64,000 nucleotides of DNA from Vallitalea guaymasensis. Lineage in GTDB: Bacteria > Bacillota > Clostridia > Lachnospirales > Vallitaleaceae. The translations under genes and the position numbers were made by a program. Every line of letters begins with the position of its first letter. Within the stretch, counting starts at the first letter, position 1. A model generated the notes under the pieces. The model made no database searches. It was not told where the DNA came from and was given only the letters and a program-made list of their open reading frames with translations. Where the stretch lies: the NCBI RefSeq assembly GCF_018141425.1, contig NZ_CP058561.1, positions 4,278,001 to 4,342,000 of the forward strand, read 5' to 3'. This document shows positions 55,171 through 62,796 of the stretch, piece after piece.

Positions 55171-55194
55171 GAACCTTTTACTATCTCGCTCGTA
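55171..55194 (+). promoter_or_regulatory. ECF-type promoter before the sigma gene
   Basis: GAACC (55171-55175), 15 bases, CGTA (55191-55194). This is the GAAC...CGT(A/C) pattern of ECF-dependent promoters in Firmicutes, positioned 41 bases before the sigma factor start, and suggests self-activation. Confidence 0.65.
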
Positions 55195-55234
55195 ATAATA
55201 AATGTAGGCAGACAAGAGCAAAAGGGGTGAGGAC

Positions 55235-55795
55235 TTGGATGAAAAAATAATCATTGAAAGATGTAAAAATGGATATAGTGAATATTTTGAAATACTTATT
55301 GAAAAATATGAAGGCATGCTATATAAATATTGTTTCTATCTAACCGGTTCCCAAGAAGAGGGAAAAGATCTTTTTCAAGAAACATGGTTAAAAGCTTATT
55401 CAAAAATAAAACTGTATTCAGACAAATATCTTTTTAAAAATTGGTTACTATCTATTGCATCAAATACGTATAAAGATTGGTATCGTAAACAAAAAAGATG
55501 GTCCAGTAAAATCAAAAATTATTTTGCAGAAGATAAAATGAATAAAGAATTAGCATCCATACCCTCAAAAGATCCTTTGCCAGAAGAAGAATTTTTATTC
55601 AAAGATATTTCTAAGGAATTAAAAAAATCAGTGTTAGAACTAAAACCACATTATAAGGTAGTTATTCTTCTTTTCTACTTTGAAGAAAAGACTATCAAGG
55701 AAATAAGTTATATACTTAGTGTTCCTGAAGGAACTGTAAAATCTAGATTGAATCAGGCTAAAAAAATATTAAAAGAGAAGTTGGAGGTGAAATGA
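55235..55795 (+). CDS. ECF RNA polymerase sigma factor
   Basis: The 186-residue sigma factor has region 2 (about 8-80: YFEILIEKYEGMLYKYCFYLTGSQEEGKDLFQETWLKAY in parts, KNWLLSIASNTYKDWYRKQKR). Region 4 follows (about 120-182: LKPHYKVVILLFYFEEKTIKEISYIL, VPEGTVKSRLNQAKKILKEKL). It redirects RNA polymerase to stress genes. The start is TTG 55235; an ATG four bases later is out of frame, and AAAGGGGTGAGG precedes. The next gene overlaps its stop codon, and the operon is probably self-activated from 55171. Confidence 0.93.
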   Translation: MDEKIIIERCKNGYSEYFEILIEKYEGMLYKYCFYLTGSQEEGKDLFQETWLKAYSKIKLYSDKYLFKNWLLSIASNTYKDWYRKQKRWSSKIKNYFAEDKMNKELASIPSKDPLPEEEFLFKDISKELKKSVLELKPHYKVVILLFYFEEKTIKEISYILSVPEGTVKSRLNQAKKILKEKLEVK

Positions 55796-56145
55796 TGAGC
55801 CATAAACCAGATGAAAAACATAATATTGATATTGACAAGGAACTTAAAAAATTAAGCAAGCAAGAAATAACAATACCCAAAAATTTATCTATAAAGACTT
55901 ATGAAAAAATACAAAAGGATAATGAAAGAAAAGATGGTGCTGTTCCTTGGATTGCTGCATTTGCTATAGGAATAAATTTTATTATAACAGTTGCTTCAAT
56001 ACTCGGTATAGGTTTTTACTTTACTCTTGAGCTGTATCAATGGATCATTATTTTATCTGTTACAATGACTATTAATGTGAGTATTTTAGCAGTAGTTCTA
56101 ATTTTCAAAGATGTAATTGTTAAAGAAATATCTCGACTGTCATAA
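55795..56145 (+). CDS. Candidate anti-sigma factor, two-helix membrane protein
   Basis: The 116-residue product has a hydrophilic N-terminal half (about 1-48, with KELKKLSKQEITIPKNLSIKTYEKIQK) and two transmembrane helices (about 52-78 and 83-108). The stop of the sigma gene and the start overlap (TGATG), which indicates coupled translation and a stoichiometric partner. A cytoplasmic domain plus membrane helices is the usual anti-sigma layout, though no HxxxCxxC zinc anti-sigma motif is present. ATG 55795 is used because GGAGG is 7 bases upstream; ATG 55792 is an alternative. Confidence 0.65.
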   Translation: MSHKPDEKHNIDIDKELKKLSKQEITIPKNLSIKTYEKIQKDNERKDGAVPWIAAFAIGINFIITVASILGIGFYFTLELYQWIIILSVTMTINVSILAVVLIFKDVIVKEISRLS

Positions 56146-56164
56146 TTATTAGGAGGTTAATTGT

Positions 56165-56638
56165 ATGAACGAGAATACTAATAAGTTTAAAATAATATTT
56201 TGGATTATTACTTCAGTTATAATATTAGGTATAGGGAGTATGGTATTTATTGTAATCCTAAGTGGTACAATCAAAGAGCAGGATGTTATTCCTTCAATTA
56301 TAGTGGGTGTGTTTGGTTTATTTATTTCATTAATTCCAATTATCATGGGTATATTAGTTCATAAAGATGCTAAGAGATTACAGATGGACCCTTGGATGTG
56401 GACTTTAATTGTTATGTATGTTCCTTATTTCATAGGGTTAATCATTTATTTGGTAGTTCGAAGCAATGAAAAAAATAAATCAAGATGTATTAATTGTGGT
56501 AGTGCAGTAGAATCAGATTATAATATTTGTCCTAATTGTGGACATCAATTAGCTGATGTATGTTCCAATTGTAGTAGGTACGTAAAGAAAGAATTTTCCA
56601 TATGTCCTTATTGTGGAAAAGATATAGAAAAAAAGTAG
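56165..56638 (+). CDS. Membrane protein with C-terminal double zinc ribbon
   Basis: The 157-residue product has three hydrophobic segments (about 10-30, 40-62 and 76-97). A cytoplasmic tail with two zinc-ribbon-like units follows: RCINCGSAVESDYNICPNCG (about 108-127) and VCSNCSRYVKKEFSICPYCG (about 132-151), eight cysteines in all. It is 19 bases after the putative anti-sigma gene and shares its transcript, ending at a strong terminator. It may modulate the anti-sigma factor or be an envelope effector of the stress response. AGGAGGTTA precedes the start. Confidence 0.7.
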   Translation: MNENTNKFKIIFWIITSVIILGIGSMVFIVILSGTIKEQDVIPSIIVGVFGLFISLIPIIMGILVHKDAKRLQMDPWMWTLIVMYVPYFIGLIIYLVVRSNEKNKSRCINCGSAVESDYNICPNCGHQLADVCSNCSRYVKKEFSICPYCGKDIEKK

Positions 56639-56680
56639 TATAATGAAATTAGTTATACCAATAACAATAATACATTAATA

Positions 56681-56723
56681 AAAAATCCATGTGACTAATA
56701 TTTATAGTAGCATGGATTTTTTG
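56681..56723 (+). terminator. Terminator after the ECF cassette
   Basis: AAAATCCATG and CATGGATTTT with a 19-base loop and a run of T. Confidence 0.9.
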
Positions 56724-56875
56724 TTTAGCCTAATCTTCATCTATAGTTAAAAAGTACATAGTGCACAATTATATTTGTGTTTTATCTGAATATGAAATAT
56801 AATTGTAATTAACACACAACAAAATATGATATAATTCTTGTATGTATAAATATTAAGTAATACGATGGTGATATA

Positions 56876-58093
56876 ATGAGGATTGGTAAATTTGCAGAAC
56901 ATAATAAAGTTAGTAAAGATACAATTAGACATTATATGGACTTAGATTTGATAGTTCCTAATAAGAAATCGGGTCAATACTACTTTGATGAAAAATGCCA
57001 AACAAGTTTAGAACAAATACTAATGTTAAAAAACATGGAGTTTTCATTAAATGAGATTAGAAATATATTTCGAATGCAATTATTAGGAAAATATTCAGAT
57101 TATCAAAAGAATGACTACTATCAAAAGTTATTTATAGATAAGCATAATAACATTGAAAAAGAAATAGAACATCTTATTAATGTGAAAGTCAGTCTGGAAA
57201 AAGAAATACAAAAACTAGCAAATGAAAATCGACAAAAGCCCTATAAAAGGGGTATCAACATTAGGTTTTTGGATATGTTTACTTGTAGAAGCTGTAAAGG
57301 AAATCTAACACTTAATGATGGAATAATAAATAATAATGAGATAATTCAGGGAAAGCTTAAATGTAAATGTGGACAAGAATATTCTATTGATGATGGTATA
57401 CTCATAGTAGATGGCAATTATGATAAAGATTATAGCGATAATCCATATAGCATCAGTAATTATATTATAAATACAGACCAACATTTTATTGATAATTTAT
57501 ATAAAGGTATTGAATTGGTGCGTCAAAAGATAGATTGGCATGGTTTTAAAGATAAAGTTATACTTGAAGTAGGTTCGGGATTAGGATTTATTTTAAGGAA
57601 TATTCTAAATGATCTCTCGGATGATGTGATATATATTGCAGTTGACCATAATATTACGATGCATAGATATCTTAAAAAAATGCTTGAAAAAGCTAAATGT
57701 GATAAGAATATTATTTTTATTTGTTCTGACTTTTTACAGATACCTATCAAAAACGAATCTGTTGATATACTTCTAGATATAGCTGGTACCAGTAATTATG
57801 GTTTTAACAATAAAGAATATTTATTGAATTCTATTAATCATTATATTAAGAAACAAGCGTCGTTAATTGGTGCTTATATCTTATTTCAAAACTTCAGTAA
57901 TTCAAGTTTGATTAATGTAGAGTATAGAAAGAATTTCATCAAGGATAATATCAAAAAGGATATTAAAAGTCTGGGATATGAGAAAAAAATGGAAGATTAT
58001 ATATATGATTACATTGAAACTGCTGGAGAATATGAAAATTATTTTACAAAAGGTGAAAAAGTCTATTTATACGCTTTTTATGGCAAAAGGTAA
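56876..58093 (+). CDS. MerR regulator fused to zinc ribbon and SAM methyltransferase
   Basis: The 405-residue protein starts with a MerR helix-turn-helix (MRIGKFAEHNKVSKDTIRHY, YYFDEKCQTSLEQILMLKNMEFSLNEI, about residues 1-62) and a coiled coil (about 80-118). A zinc ribbon follows (CRSC at about 139-142, CKCG near 162, then QEYSIDDGILIVDG), as in RlmA/Trm112-type proteins. A class I methyltransferase completes it (VILEVGSGLGFILRNIL near 225, VDHNI, FICSDFLQIPI, VDILLDIAGTSNYG). It may bind and methylate a compound or RNA while controlling the MFS pump gene downstream. GATGGTGATATA is a weak RBS for ATG 56876. Fusion is clear; target unknown. Confidence 0.8.
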   Translation: MRIGKFAEHNKVSKDTIRHYMDLDLIVPNKKSGQYYFDEKCQTSLEQILMLKNMEFSLNEIRNIFRMQLLGKYSDYQKNDYYQKLFIDKHNNIEKEIEHLINVKVSLEKEIQKLANENRQKPYKRGINIRFLDMFTCRSCKGNLTLNDGIINNNEIIQGKLKCKCGQEYSIDDGILIVDGNYDKDYSDNPYSISNYIINTDQHFIDNLYKGIELVRQKIDWHGFKDKVILEVGSGLGFILRNILNDLSDDVIYIAVDHNITMHRYLKKMLEKAKCDKNIIFICSDFLQIPIKNESVDILLDIAGTSNYGFNNKEYLLNSINHYIKKQASLIGAYILFQNFSNSSLINVEYRKNFIKDNIKKDIKSLGYEKKMEDYIYDYIETAGEYENYFTKGEKVYLYAFYGKR

Positions 58094-58115
58094 GGTGGGG
58101 TTAACCCTATCTTTT
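58092..58115 (+). terminator. Terminator overlapping the end of the MerR-methyltransferase gene
   Basis: AAGGTGGGGTT pairs with AACCCTATCTT, then TTCAAAA; centred on GGGTTAACCC. It starts within the stop codon. Confidence 0.65.
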
Positions 58116-58213
58116 CAAAAATATTGATTATAAACAGTTAATATAATCACTTGACATAGGCTCAACTCCATTTATTAAAATGATTATATTATAATTTACT
58201 GGAGGAATTTTAC

Positions 58214-59470
58214 ATGTTTAAAAAGATACTCAATATGTTTTCTCAATACAAAGGTCTATCCAAATCAGCATATGTTATATTTTATGCTAGAATCATAACT
58301 AATATGGGTGCTTTCATCTGGCCTCTATTAACCCTTATTCTAAGTAGAAAGATAGGATATTCTGCCTTAACTATATCATACATTTCAGTAGGTATAGGAG
58401 TATTGTTTATACCAGCTAATATAATAGGTGGTAAACTTGCTGATAAGTATAATCGTAAAAAATTAATAATAATATTTGACTTGATCAGTGTTACCTTCTT
58501 TATATCCTGTGCATTCGTGAAACCTGGTAATTTAATGACTATATTATTTGCTGCGGCAGGTATTTTTGCTAATATAGAAGGTCCTGCTTTTGAAGCATTG
58601 ATTGCGGACGTATCTAAACCACAAGAGAGAGAAAAAGTATATTCATTATCCTATCTAGGACATAATCTGGGATTTATGGTTGGAGCCGCTATAGGAGGAT
58701 TTTTATTTGAAAACTATCTAAGTCTAGCCTTTATTATTGATGGATTAACAACACTTACATCTACAATATTGATTATTGTTTTTGTAAAGACAATCAATAT
58801 TCAAGATATCAAAGAAGAAGAAAAAAATGAATATGAAAATGATGAAGATGAAAAAATGACTTCATTCTCGATTCTGAAACAACGAAAATCAGTATTGATT
58901 CAACTCATAGTATTTATATTTGCAGCTTTCATATACGAACAATGGAGCTTTTCAGTACCACTATATATGGAAACTTTATTTCTAGAAAAGGGAGGAAAAT
59001 ACTTCGGGTTCATATCGAGCTTTAATGGATTGGTTGTAATAATCTTCACACCATTGATGACCTGGCTATTAAAATCATTGCATGAATTACAGAAAGTGAT
59101 TATAGGTATATTTTTATACTCATTCAGCTTTCTCATCATAAGAGATTCACCAGCATATCCTCTGTTCTTTGTAATGATGTTTGCCTTTACTCTAGGTGAA
59201 GTCATTAATATGTTGGGAGCTTCACCTTACCTAAGCAGAAGAATCCCAGCTTCTCATAGAGGAAGAATAAATAGTTATCGTAATATTGGCGCTTTCATAG
59301 GAGCAGTTGGAGGACGTGTATTGATGGGATGGCTTATCGATGCTTATTCATATTCCGTAGCCTTTACTGTAGTCACTTGCGTAGGAGCTGTAATTGTGAT
59401 TATTATAGCATATAACTATAAGTTGGATAAAAAAATATTCCCATTGCTGTATAAGGAAGATAATGAATAA
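58214..59470 (+). CDS. Major facilitator superfamily efflux transporter
   Basis: The 418-residue protein has 12 predicted membrane helices. It contains the MFS motif A region GGKLADKYNRKKLIIIF (about residues 74-90), LGHNLGFMVGAAIGGFLFE (motif-C-like) and the central cytoplasmic loop (EEEKNEYENDEDEKM). The class includes drug and peptide exporters of the DHA1/MdtG kind. It lies downstream of the MerR-methyltransferase gene, which probably regulates it; a TTGACA at 58151 has no well-spaced -10, as in MerR-type promoters. ATTTACTGGAGG precedes ATG 58214. Confidence 0.85.
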   Translation: MFKKILNMFSQYKGLSKSAYVIFYARIITNMGAFIWPLLTLILSRKIGYSALTISYISVGIGVLFIPANIIGGKLADKYNRKKLIIIFDLISVTFFISCAFVKPGNLMTILFAAAGIFANIEGPAFEALIADVSKPQEREKVYSLSYLGHNLGFMVGAAIGGFLFENYLSLAFIIDGLTTLTSTILIIVFVKTINIQDIKEEEKNEYENDEDEKMTSFSILKQRKSVLIQLIVFIFAAFIYEQWSFSVPLYMETLFLEKGGKYFGFISSFNGLVVIIFTPLMTWLLKSLHELQKVIIGIFLYSFSFLIIRDSPAYPLFFVMMFAFTLGEVINMLGASPYLSRRIPASHRGRINSYRNIGAFIGAVGGRVLMGWLIDAYSYSVAFTVVTCVGAVIVIIIAYNYKLDKKIFPLLYKEDNE

Positions 59471-59601
59471 TAGTAGAAAATTAAAATCAATTATTTCAAA
59501 AGTTGTATAATTTATATATGGGTTGACTAAAACTAAACACATAGGTTATTATAAACATAATTGGTTTCACCAATAAAATGTAGACTAGAGGAGATTTAAT
59601 T

Positions 59602-59826
59602 ATGAAAGATAAAGTAGAACAAGTATTAGATCAAGTTCGTCCAGGATTACAAAGCGACGGCGGCGATGTACAATTAGTAGAAGTAACAGAAGATGGTATT
59701 GTAAGAGTAGAACTACAAGGCTCATGTAAAGGATGTCCATTCTCTCAATTAACAGTTAAGAATTTTATTGAGAAAGCCCTAAAAGAGCAAATACCTGAAA
59801 TTAAAGAAGTCCAAGCAGTAAACTAG
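59602..59826 (+). CDS. NFU-type Fe-S carrier protein
   Basis: The 74-residue protein is a single NifU C-terminal domain: VLDQVRPGLQSDGGDVQLVEV, then the CxxC ligand pair in GSCKGCPFSQLT (C41 and C44 or close). The pair holds a [4Fe-4S] cluster between two subunits. It delivers clusters to target proteins, complementing the isc operon at 8-11 kb. GAGGAGATTTAATT precedes ATG 59602. The fold-back element 2 follows and may terminate it. Confidence 0.95.
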   Translation: MKDKVEQVLDQVRPGLQSDGGDVQLVEVTEDGIVRVELQGSCKGCPFSQLTVKNFIEKALKEQIPEIKEVQAVN

Positions 59827-59872
59827 TAAATTAAAGGTAATATTACCTAAAATTATATATTAAGTTTACATT

Positions 59873-59986
59873 AAGGGGTTGTCTAACAATACATTTTTTA
59901 GGTAATCAGCTTTAGTAATATAGAGCTTAACATAAGCCATATTACTGAGTTGCCATCATCTAAAATATATTGTGAGCCAGCCCCTT
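59873..59986. repeat. Fold-back element 2 (related to 44651 and 60996)
   Basis: AAGGGGTTGTCTAACAATAC and onwards at the left is matched by an inverted copy ending in GAGCCAGCCCCTT at 59986. The imperfect stem is about 27 bp. A second hairpin is nested inside (AGTAATAT...ATATTACT). The left end GGGG(C/T)TGTC..A.AATACATTTTTT is shared with element 1 at 44651. No ORF is inside. It follows the nfu gene and could serve as its terminator (CCCC-TTTATTTT). Confidence 0.75.
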
Positions 59987-60013
59987 TATTTTACAACTAT
60001 ACATCAGTATATA

Positions 60014-60139
60014 TGAACGAGTGTAGGTAGTATAGGGGAATATGAAGCAGTGAGCCATGGACGGCGAACTCAGTCATTTAAACACGGACGTTTAATTGAC
60101 TGACGTAATATTCCCCTATACTACCTACACGACCGTTCA
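60014..60139. repeat. Fold-back element with 23-bp perfect inverted arms and nested hairpin
   Basis: The 23-base arms are at 60021-60043 and 60108-60130 (GTGTAGGTAG...CTACCTACAC), with TGAACG/CGTTCA flanking outside. Inside, TCAGTCATTTAAAC (60070-60083) pairs with GTTTAATTGACTGA (60090-60103), 13 of 14 positions. The element is less AT-rich than its surroundings and encodes nothing convincing. It lies about 100 bases upstream of the GntR gene. Mobile element remnant, structured RNA or nuclease/recombinase substrate are all possible. Confidence 0.8.
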
Positions 60140-60235
60140 CCATTACATTTATTAAATTTAAAATTAGACATCCAACACTATTATATGGTAATATTATTAA
60201 TGGATAATCATAAGTAACAAGATAGGAGGATGAGT

Positions 60236-60958
60236 ATGCAGTATAATCCATCATTACCAGTATATATTCAAATAAAAGAAGATATAATAAGAAAAATACG
60301 CTTGGGAATTTGGAAAGAAAACGAAAAAATCCCATCAGAATTAAAGCTAATGGAAGAATATCATTCAGGACGTGGAACAGTAAGAGAAGCTATTAAGTTA
60401 ATTATAGACGAAGGCTATTTATATATAAAAAAAGGTATTGGAACTTTTGTAGCTCAAAGAGAAGTTGGAATATCTATTGAACCATTTGTAAGTTTAACAT
60501 ATTTCATTAAGATGCGAGGCTTGAACATAAGTACTAAGATACTAGATAAAAAAGAAATTATAATAGATGCAGAAATAGCTGAAAAAACAGGCATAAAAGA
60601 AAATACAAAATGCCTTTTTGTAAAACGACTCAGGATGATGGATGGACGACCCATTGGGCTGGAAGTCTTTCATTTTGTATATGAAGAGGAGAATTTCTTC
60701 AAAGATTTTAACTTTGAAAATGGTATATCTCATTACTTATTTGAAGAACTGAAAGTTTCTGTAACCAAAATGAATATGGACTTGGAAATTGTAAAAGCTG
60801 TAGGTGAAGAAAAAGAATTACTTCAATTGAATGATGACAGTAAAATGATGATTTCTAATAGAGTTGTCTATGTGAATGATAAAAAAGATATACTCTATCA
60901 CTTAAAATTCTATTGTGGAGAAAAACTCAGTAAAATAGGTATGGATAATTTTGTATAG
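60236..60958 (+). CDS. GntR-family regulator with UTRA sensor domain
   Basis: The 240-residue protein has an N-terminal GntR winged helix (LPVYIQIKEDIIRKIRLGIWKENEKIPSE in parts, GRGTVREAIKLIIDEGYLYIKKGIGTFVA, about residues 6-72). A HutC-type UTRA ligand domain follows (about 90-238). ATG 60236 is used because AGGAGG (60224-60229) abuts the ATG at 60230. It lies about 1.4 kb before the lysine-fermentation genes, with one minus-strand gene between, so control of them is possible but unproven. The convergent neighbour is separated by fold-back element 3. Confidence 0.88.
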   Translation: MQYNPSLPVYIQIKEDIIRKIRLGIWKENEKIPSELKLMEEYHSGRGTVREAIKLIIDEGYLYIKKGIGTFVAQREVGISIEPFVSLTYFIKMRGLNISTKILDKKEIIIDAEIAEKTGIKENTKCLFVKRLRMMDGRPIGLEVFHFVYEEENFFKDFNFENGISHYLFEELKVSVTKMNMDLEIVKAVGEEKELLQLNDDSKMMISNRVVYVNDKKDILYHLKFYCGEKLSKIGMDNFV

Positions 60959-60995
60959 AAAAATCTATATTGTGAGAATAGATTTATAAAAATAA

Positions 60996-61051
60996 AGCTG
61001 TTTGGTAATATATTTTATTAGCACTGACATAAAATATATTACTAGACAGCT
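60996..61051. repeat. Fold-back element 3: 23-bp hairpin between convergent genes
   Basis: AGCTGTTTGGTAATATATTT (60996 onward, 23 bases) pairs fully with the 23 bases ending at 61051, with only two wobbles, around a 10-base loop. T-rich flanks on both sides make it a bidirectional terminator. The left arm resembles elements 1 and 2 (GCTGT..., AATA(C/T)ATTTT). Confidence 0.75.
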
Positions 61052-61078
61052 ATTTTACTTTTATAGAATACTTAATCT

Positions 61079-61621
61079 TCAACTTTTAGGAGGTATTCCA
61101 TAATATCCTGTTGTAGAATCTTTAAAGAAATCACACTGCAAAGGTCTAAAGGTAAATAGAGTAATTACCAAAAACAGTAATAGAAAAATATAATAACCTA
61201 TAAGATTTTTGCATTTACTTCTTTTTGGAGATTTTAATATAAAATAACTTACCAATTGACCAACAAAAGCTCCAATAATATATGTTACTACATGAAGTAC
61301 CATTTCACCTTCGCCAAAAATGCACTCATATAAGAATATCAATAAATAAGTAGTTCCAATAAAAACTAGTACTGACATAGCTTTTGCGAACACAAAATTA
61401 TTAACATCATATCTTACGAAAAAATATTCAATGATGCTTACTAAAATAACAGGATAAAACATTATTTTGATATGTTCCCACTGGCTTTCATTAACTGGAC
61501 TGAATATTCCTATAAACGTACATTCTGTCCACTCATATAAGAAGTGAAATAAACTTCCTACTAGTATTATTGCAATTGCCGATACAATTTCAGCTATAAT
61601 AACCTTTTTATGGTCATTCAT
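61079..61621 (-). CDS. Multi-pass membrane protein of the DUF6512 type
   Basis: The 180-residue protein has about five hydrophobic helices. It carries the segment LFHFLYEWTECTFIGIFSPVNESQWEHIKIMFYP (named in parts, about 25-57), which I associate with the uncharacterised DUF6512 family. It ends in a short polar tail (FKDSTTGYYGIPPKS). It lies on the minus strand between the GntR and lysine genes, reading away from the latter. GAAGGTGGTGG is the ribosome binding site before the start at 61621. Function unknown. Confidence 0.65.
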   Translation of the reverse strand: MNDHKKVIIAEIVSAIAIILVGSLFHFLYEWTECTFIGIFSPVNESQWEHIKIMFYPVILVSIIEYFFVRYDVNNFVFAKAMSVLVFIGTTYLLIFLYECIFGEGEMVLHVVTYIIGAFVGQLVSYFILKSPKRSKCKNLIGYYIFLLLFLVITLFTFRPLQCDFFKDSTTGYYGIPPKS

Positions 61622-61980
61622 AAAACCACCACCTTCATATGTCTATAGTATATGTCAATGAACTTTAAAAAATAGTCATATCTTAAAAAAAGTTAATAAA
61701 ATATACAGTTTTATTTTATTATAATTATTAAACCATAAAAAAATATTTCGAATGATAAAAGTATTATCAGAATAATTGAATATTAAAATAGAAGATGATA
61801 ATATAAAAACATACCCCTAAGTCTTCTAAAAATAATTATAATAGTAATCTTAAATATTATAATGTAATAAGTCTAATAACAAACTAAAATGACCCCAAGC
61901 TAACTATATCATGATTATATTATAACTATATGAAATAGTAATTTGACAAACACAATTAAATAATAAATTGAATATGATTA
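61622..61980. other. AT-rich region upstream of the lysine riboswitch
   Basis: About 360 bases of very AT-rich DNA with no ORF, repeat or fold that I can support. A TTGACA at 61943 exists, but no -10 box lies at a proper distance. Confidence 0.4.
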
Positions 61981-62010
61981 TTATATAGATTCATATAACA
62001 ATCTATATAA
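61981..62010. promoter_or_regulatory. 11-bp perfect dyad just before the lysine riboswitch
   Basis: TTATATAGATT (61981-61991), 8-base centre, AATCTATATAA (62000-62010). It lies where the promoter of the riboswitch RNA must be, 14 bases before the aptamer P1 stem, and could be an operator, for example for the GntR protein. Confidence 0.5.
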
Positions 62011-62023
62011 ATATTATATAAAA

Positions 62024-62215
62024 CATGAATAGAGGCGCGAAGGAGAGGGTAATCTTTAATTGTTAAGGAGAAGAACCTCCAATATTAAAGATGAATGGTT
62101 CCTTTGCCGAAAGAGTATGTTGGTTCTTAAATATATTCTTGGTGATAATGACAATACATTATCACTGCCATAAGGGATGATTAGATATCCTAAGTTTTAT
62201 GGAGAGCTATTTATG
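62024..62215 (+). promoter_or_regulatory. Lysine riboswitch (L-box) aptamer
   Basis: The order of conserved blocks fits the lysine aptamer: AGAGGCGCGAAGGAGAGGGTAA, read in two parts from 62031, an arm with CCTCC, GGTTCCTTTGCCGAAAGAG (62098-62115), TTGGTTCTT, the hairpin GTGATAATG...CATTATCAC with CTGCC, then TTTATGGAGAGCTAT (62196-62210). P1 forms from CATGAATAG (62024-62032) and CTATTTATG (62207-62215). It leads the kal-kce-atoD genes. Confidence 0.9.
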
Positions 62216-62293
62216 TATTGAAAATAAGATTTCATTACATAAATAGCTTTTATTTACGAAAAGCATTGAAATCTTATTTTCAGTGCTTTTCTT
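62205..62293 (+). terminator. Expression platform of the lysine riboswitch (predicted ON switch)
   Basis: Hairpin A: AGCTATTTATGTA (62205-62217) with TACATAAATAGCT (62236-62248), followed by TTTATTT. Terminator B: AAAAGCATTGAAA (62259-62271) with TTTCAGTGCTTTT (62278-62290). Antiterminator: 62219-62234 (TGAAAATAAGATTTCA) is an exact complement of 62267-62282. Hairpin A uses the 3' strand of aptamer P1, so lysine binding should prevent A, free the antiterminator and stop B. Confidence 0.75.
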
Positions 62294-62405
62294 GCGTTAT
62301 GTGACTGGATTTAGGGTGGAAAATTGAGAAAAAGGGAGTTGATAGTAAACGTTTTAAGGTTATTACTTAGAAGTAACTTAGGTTTGGGAGAAAGGAGTTA
62401 GGTAG

Positions 62406-62786
62406 ATGAAATCATTAATAAGAGTAAGAATGAGTTGTCATGACGCTCATTATGGGGGAAATCTAGTTGATGGAGCTAAGATTTTACAGCTTTTTGGCGA
62501 TGTAGCAACAGAATTATTGATTAAAAATGATGGGGACGAAGGATTATTCAAAGCATATGACAATATTGAATTTATAGCTCCTGTATATGCTGGTGATTAC
62601 ATAGAATGTGAAGGACAGATTACTGGTTTTGGAAACACTTCAAGGAAAATGGTATTTGAAGCAAGGAAAGTAATAAGACAAAGACCAGATATAAATGATT
62701 CAGCAGCTGAGGTTATGGAAGAGTCTGTTGTAGTATGCAAGGCAAGTGGAACATGTGTAGTTCCTAAGGACAAACAAAGAAAGTAG
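62406..62786 (+). CDS. kal: 3-aminobutyryl-CoA ammonia-lyase
   Basis: The enzyme removes ammonia from L-3-aminobutyryl-CoA to give crotonyl-CoA in lysine fermentation. The 126-residue hotdog-fold protein has the family signature [24 protein letters not shown] (residues about 8-31, named in part), [26 protein letters not shown] and [13 protein letters not shown]. It is the first gene after the lysine riboswitch and is followed 10 bases later by kce, the enzyme making its substrate. GAAAGGAGTTAG precedes ATG 62406. Confidence 0.93.
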   Translation: MKSLIRVRMSCHDAHYGGNLVDGAKILQLFGDVATELLIKNDGDEGLFKAYDNIEFIAPVYAGDYIECEGQITGFGNTSRKMVFEARKVIRQRPDINDSAAEVMEESVVVCKASGTCVVPKDKQRK

Positions 62787-62796
62787 GGAAGTAGTT

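Noticed and set aside
60078-60335. Minus-strand open frame across the 23-bp inverted repeat and the start of the GntR gene
   Set aside because: Opposite strand to a clear GntR gene, no ribosome binding site and no recognisable protein.
62341-62360. Catabolite-repression (cre) site before kal
   Set aside because: GTAAACGTTTTAA has the AAACGTTT core but deviates from the cre consensus at the flanks and lies after the riboswitch.
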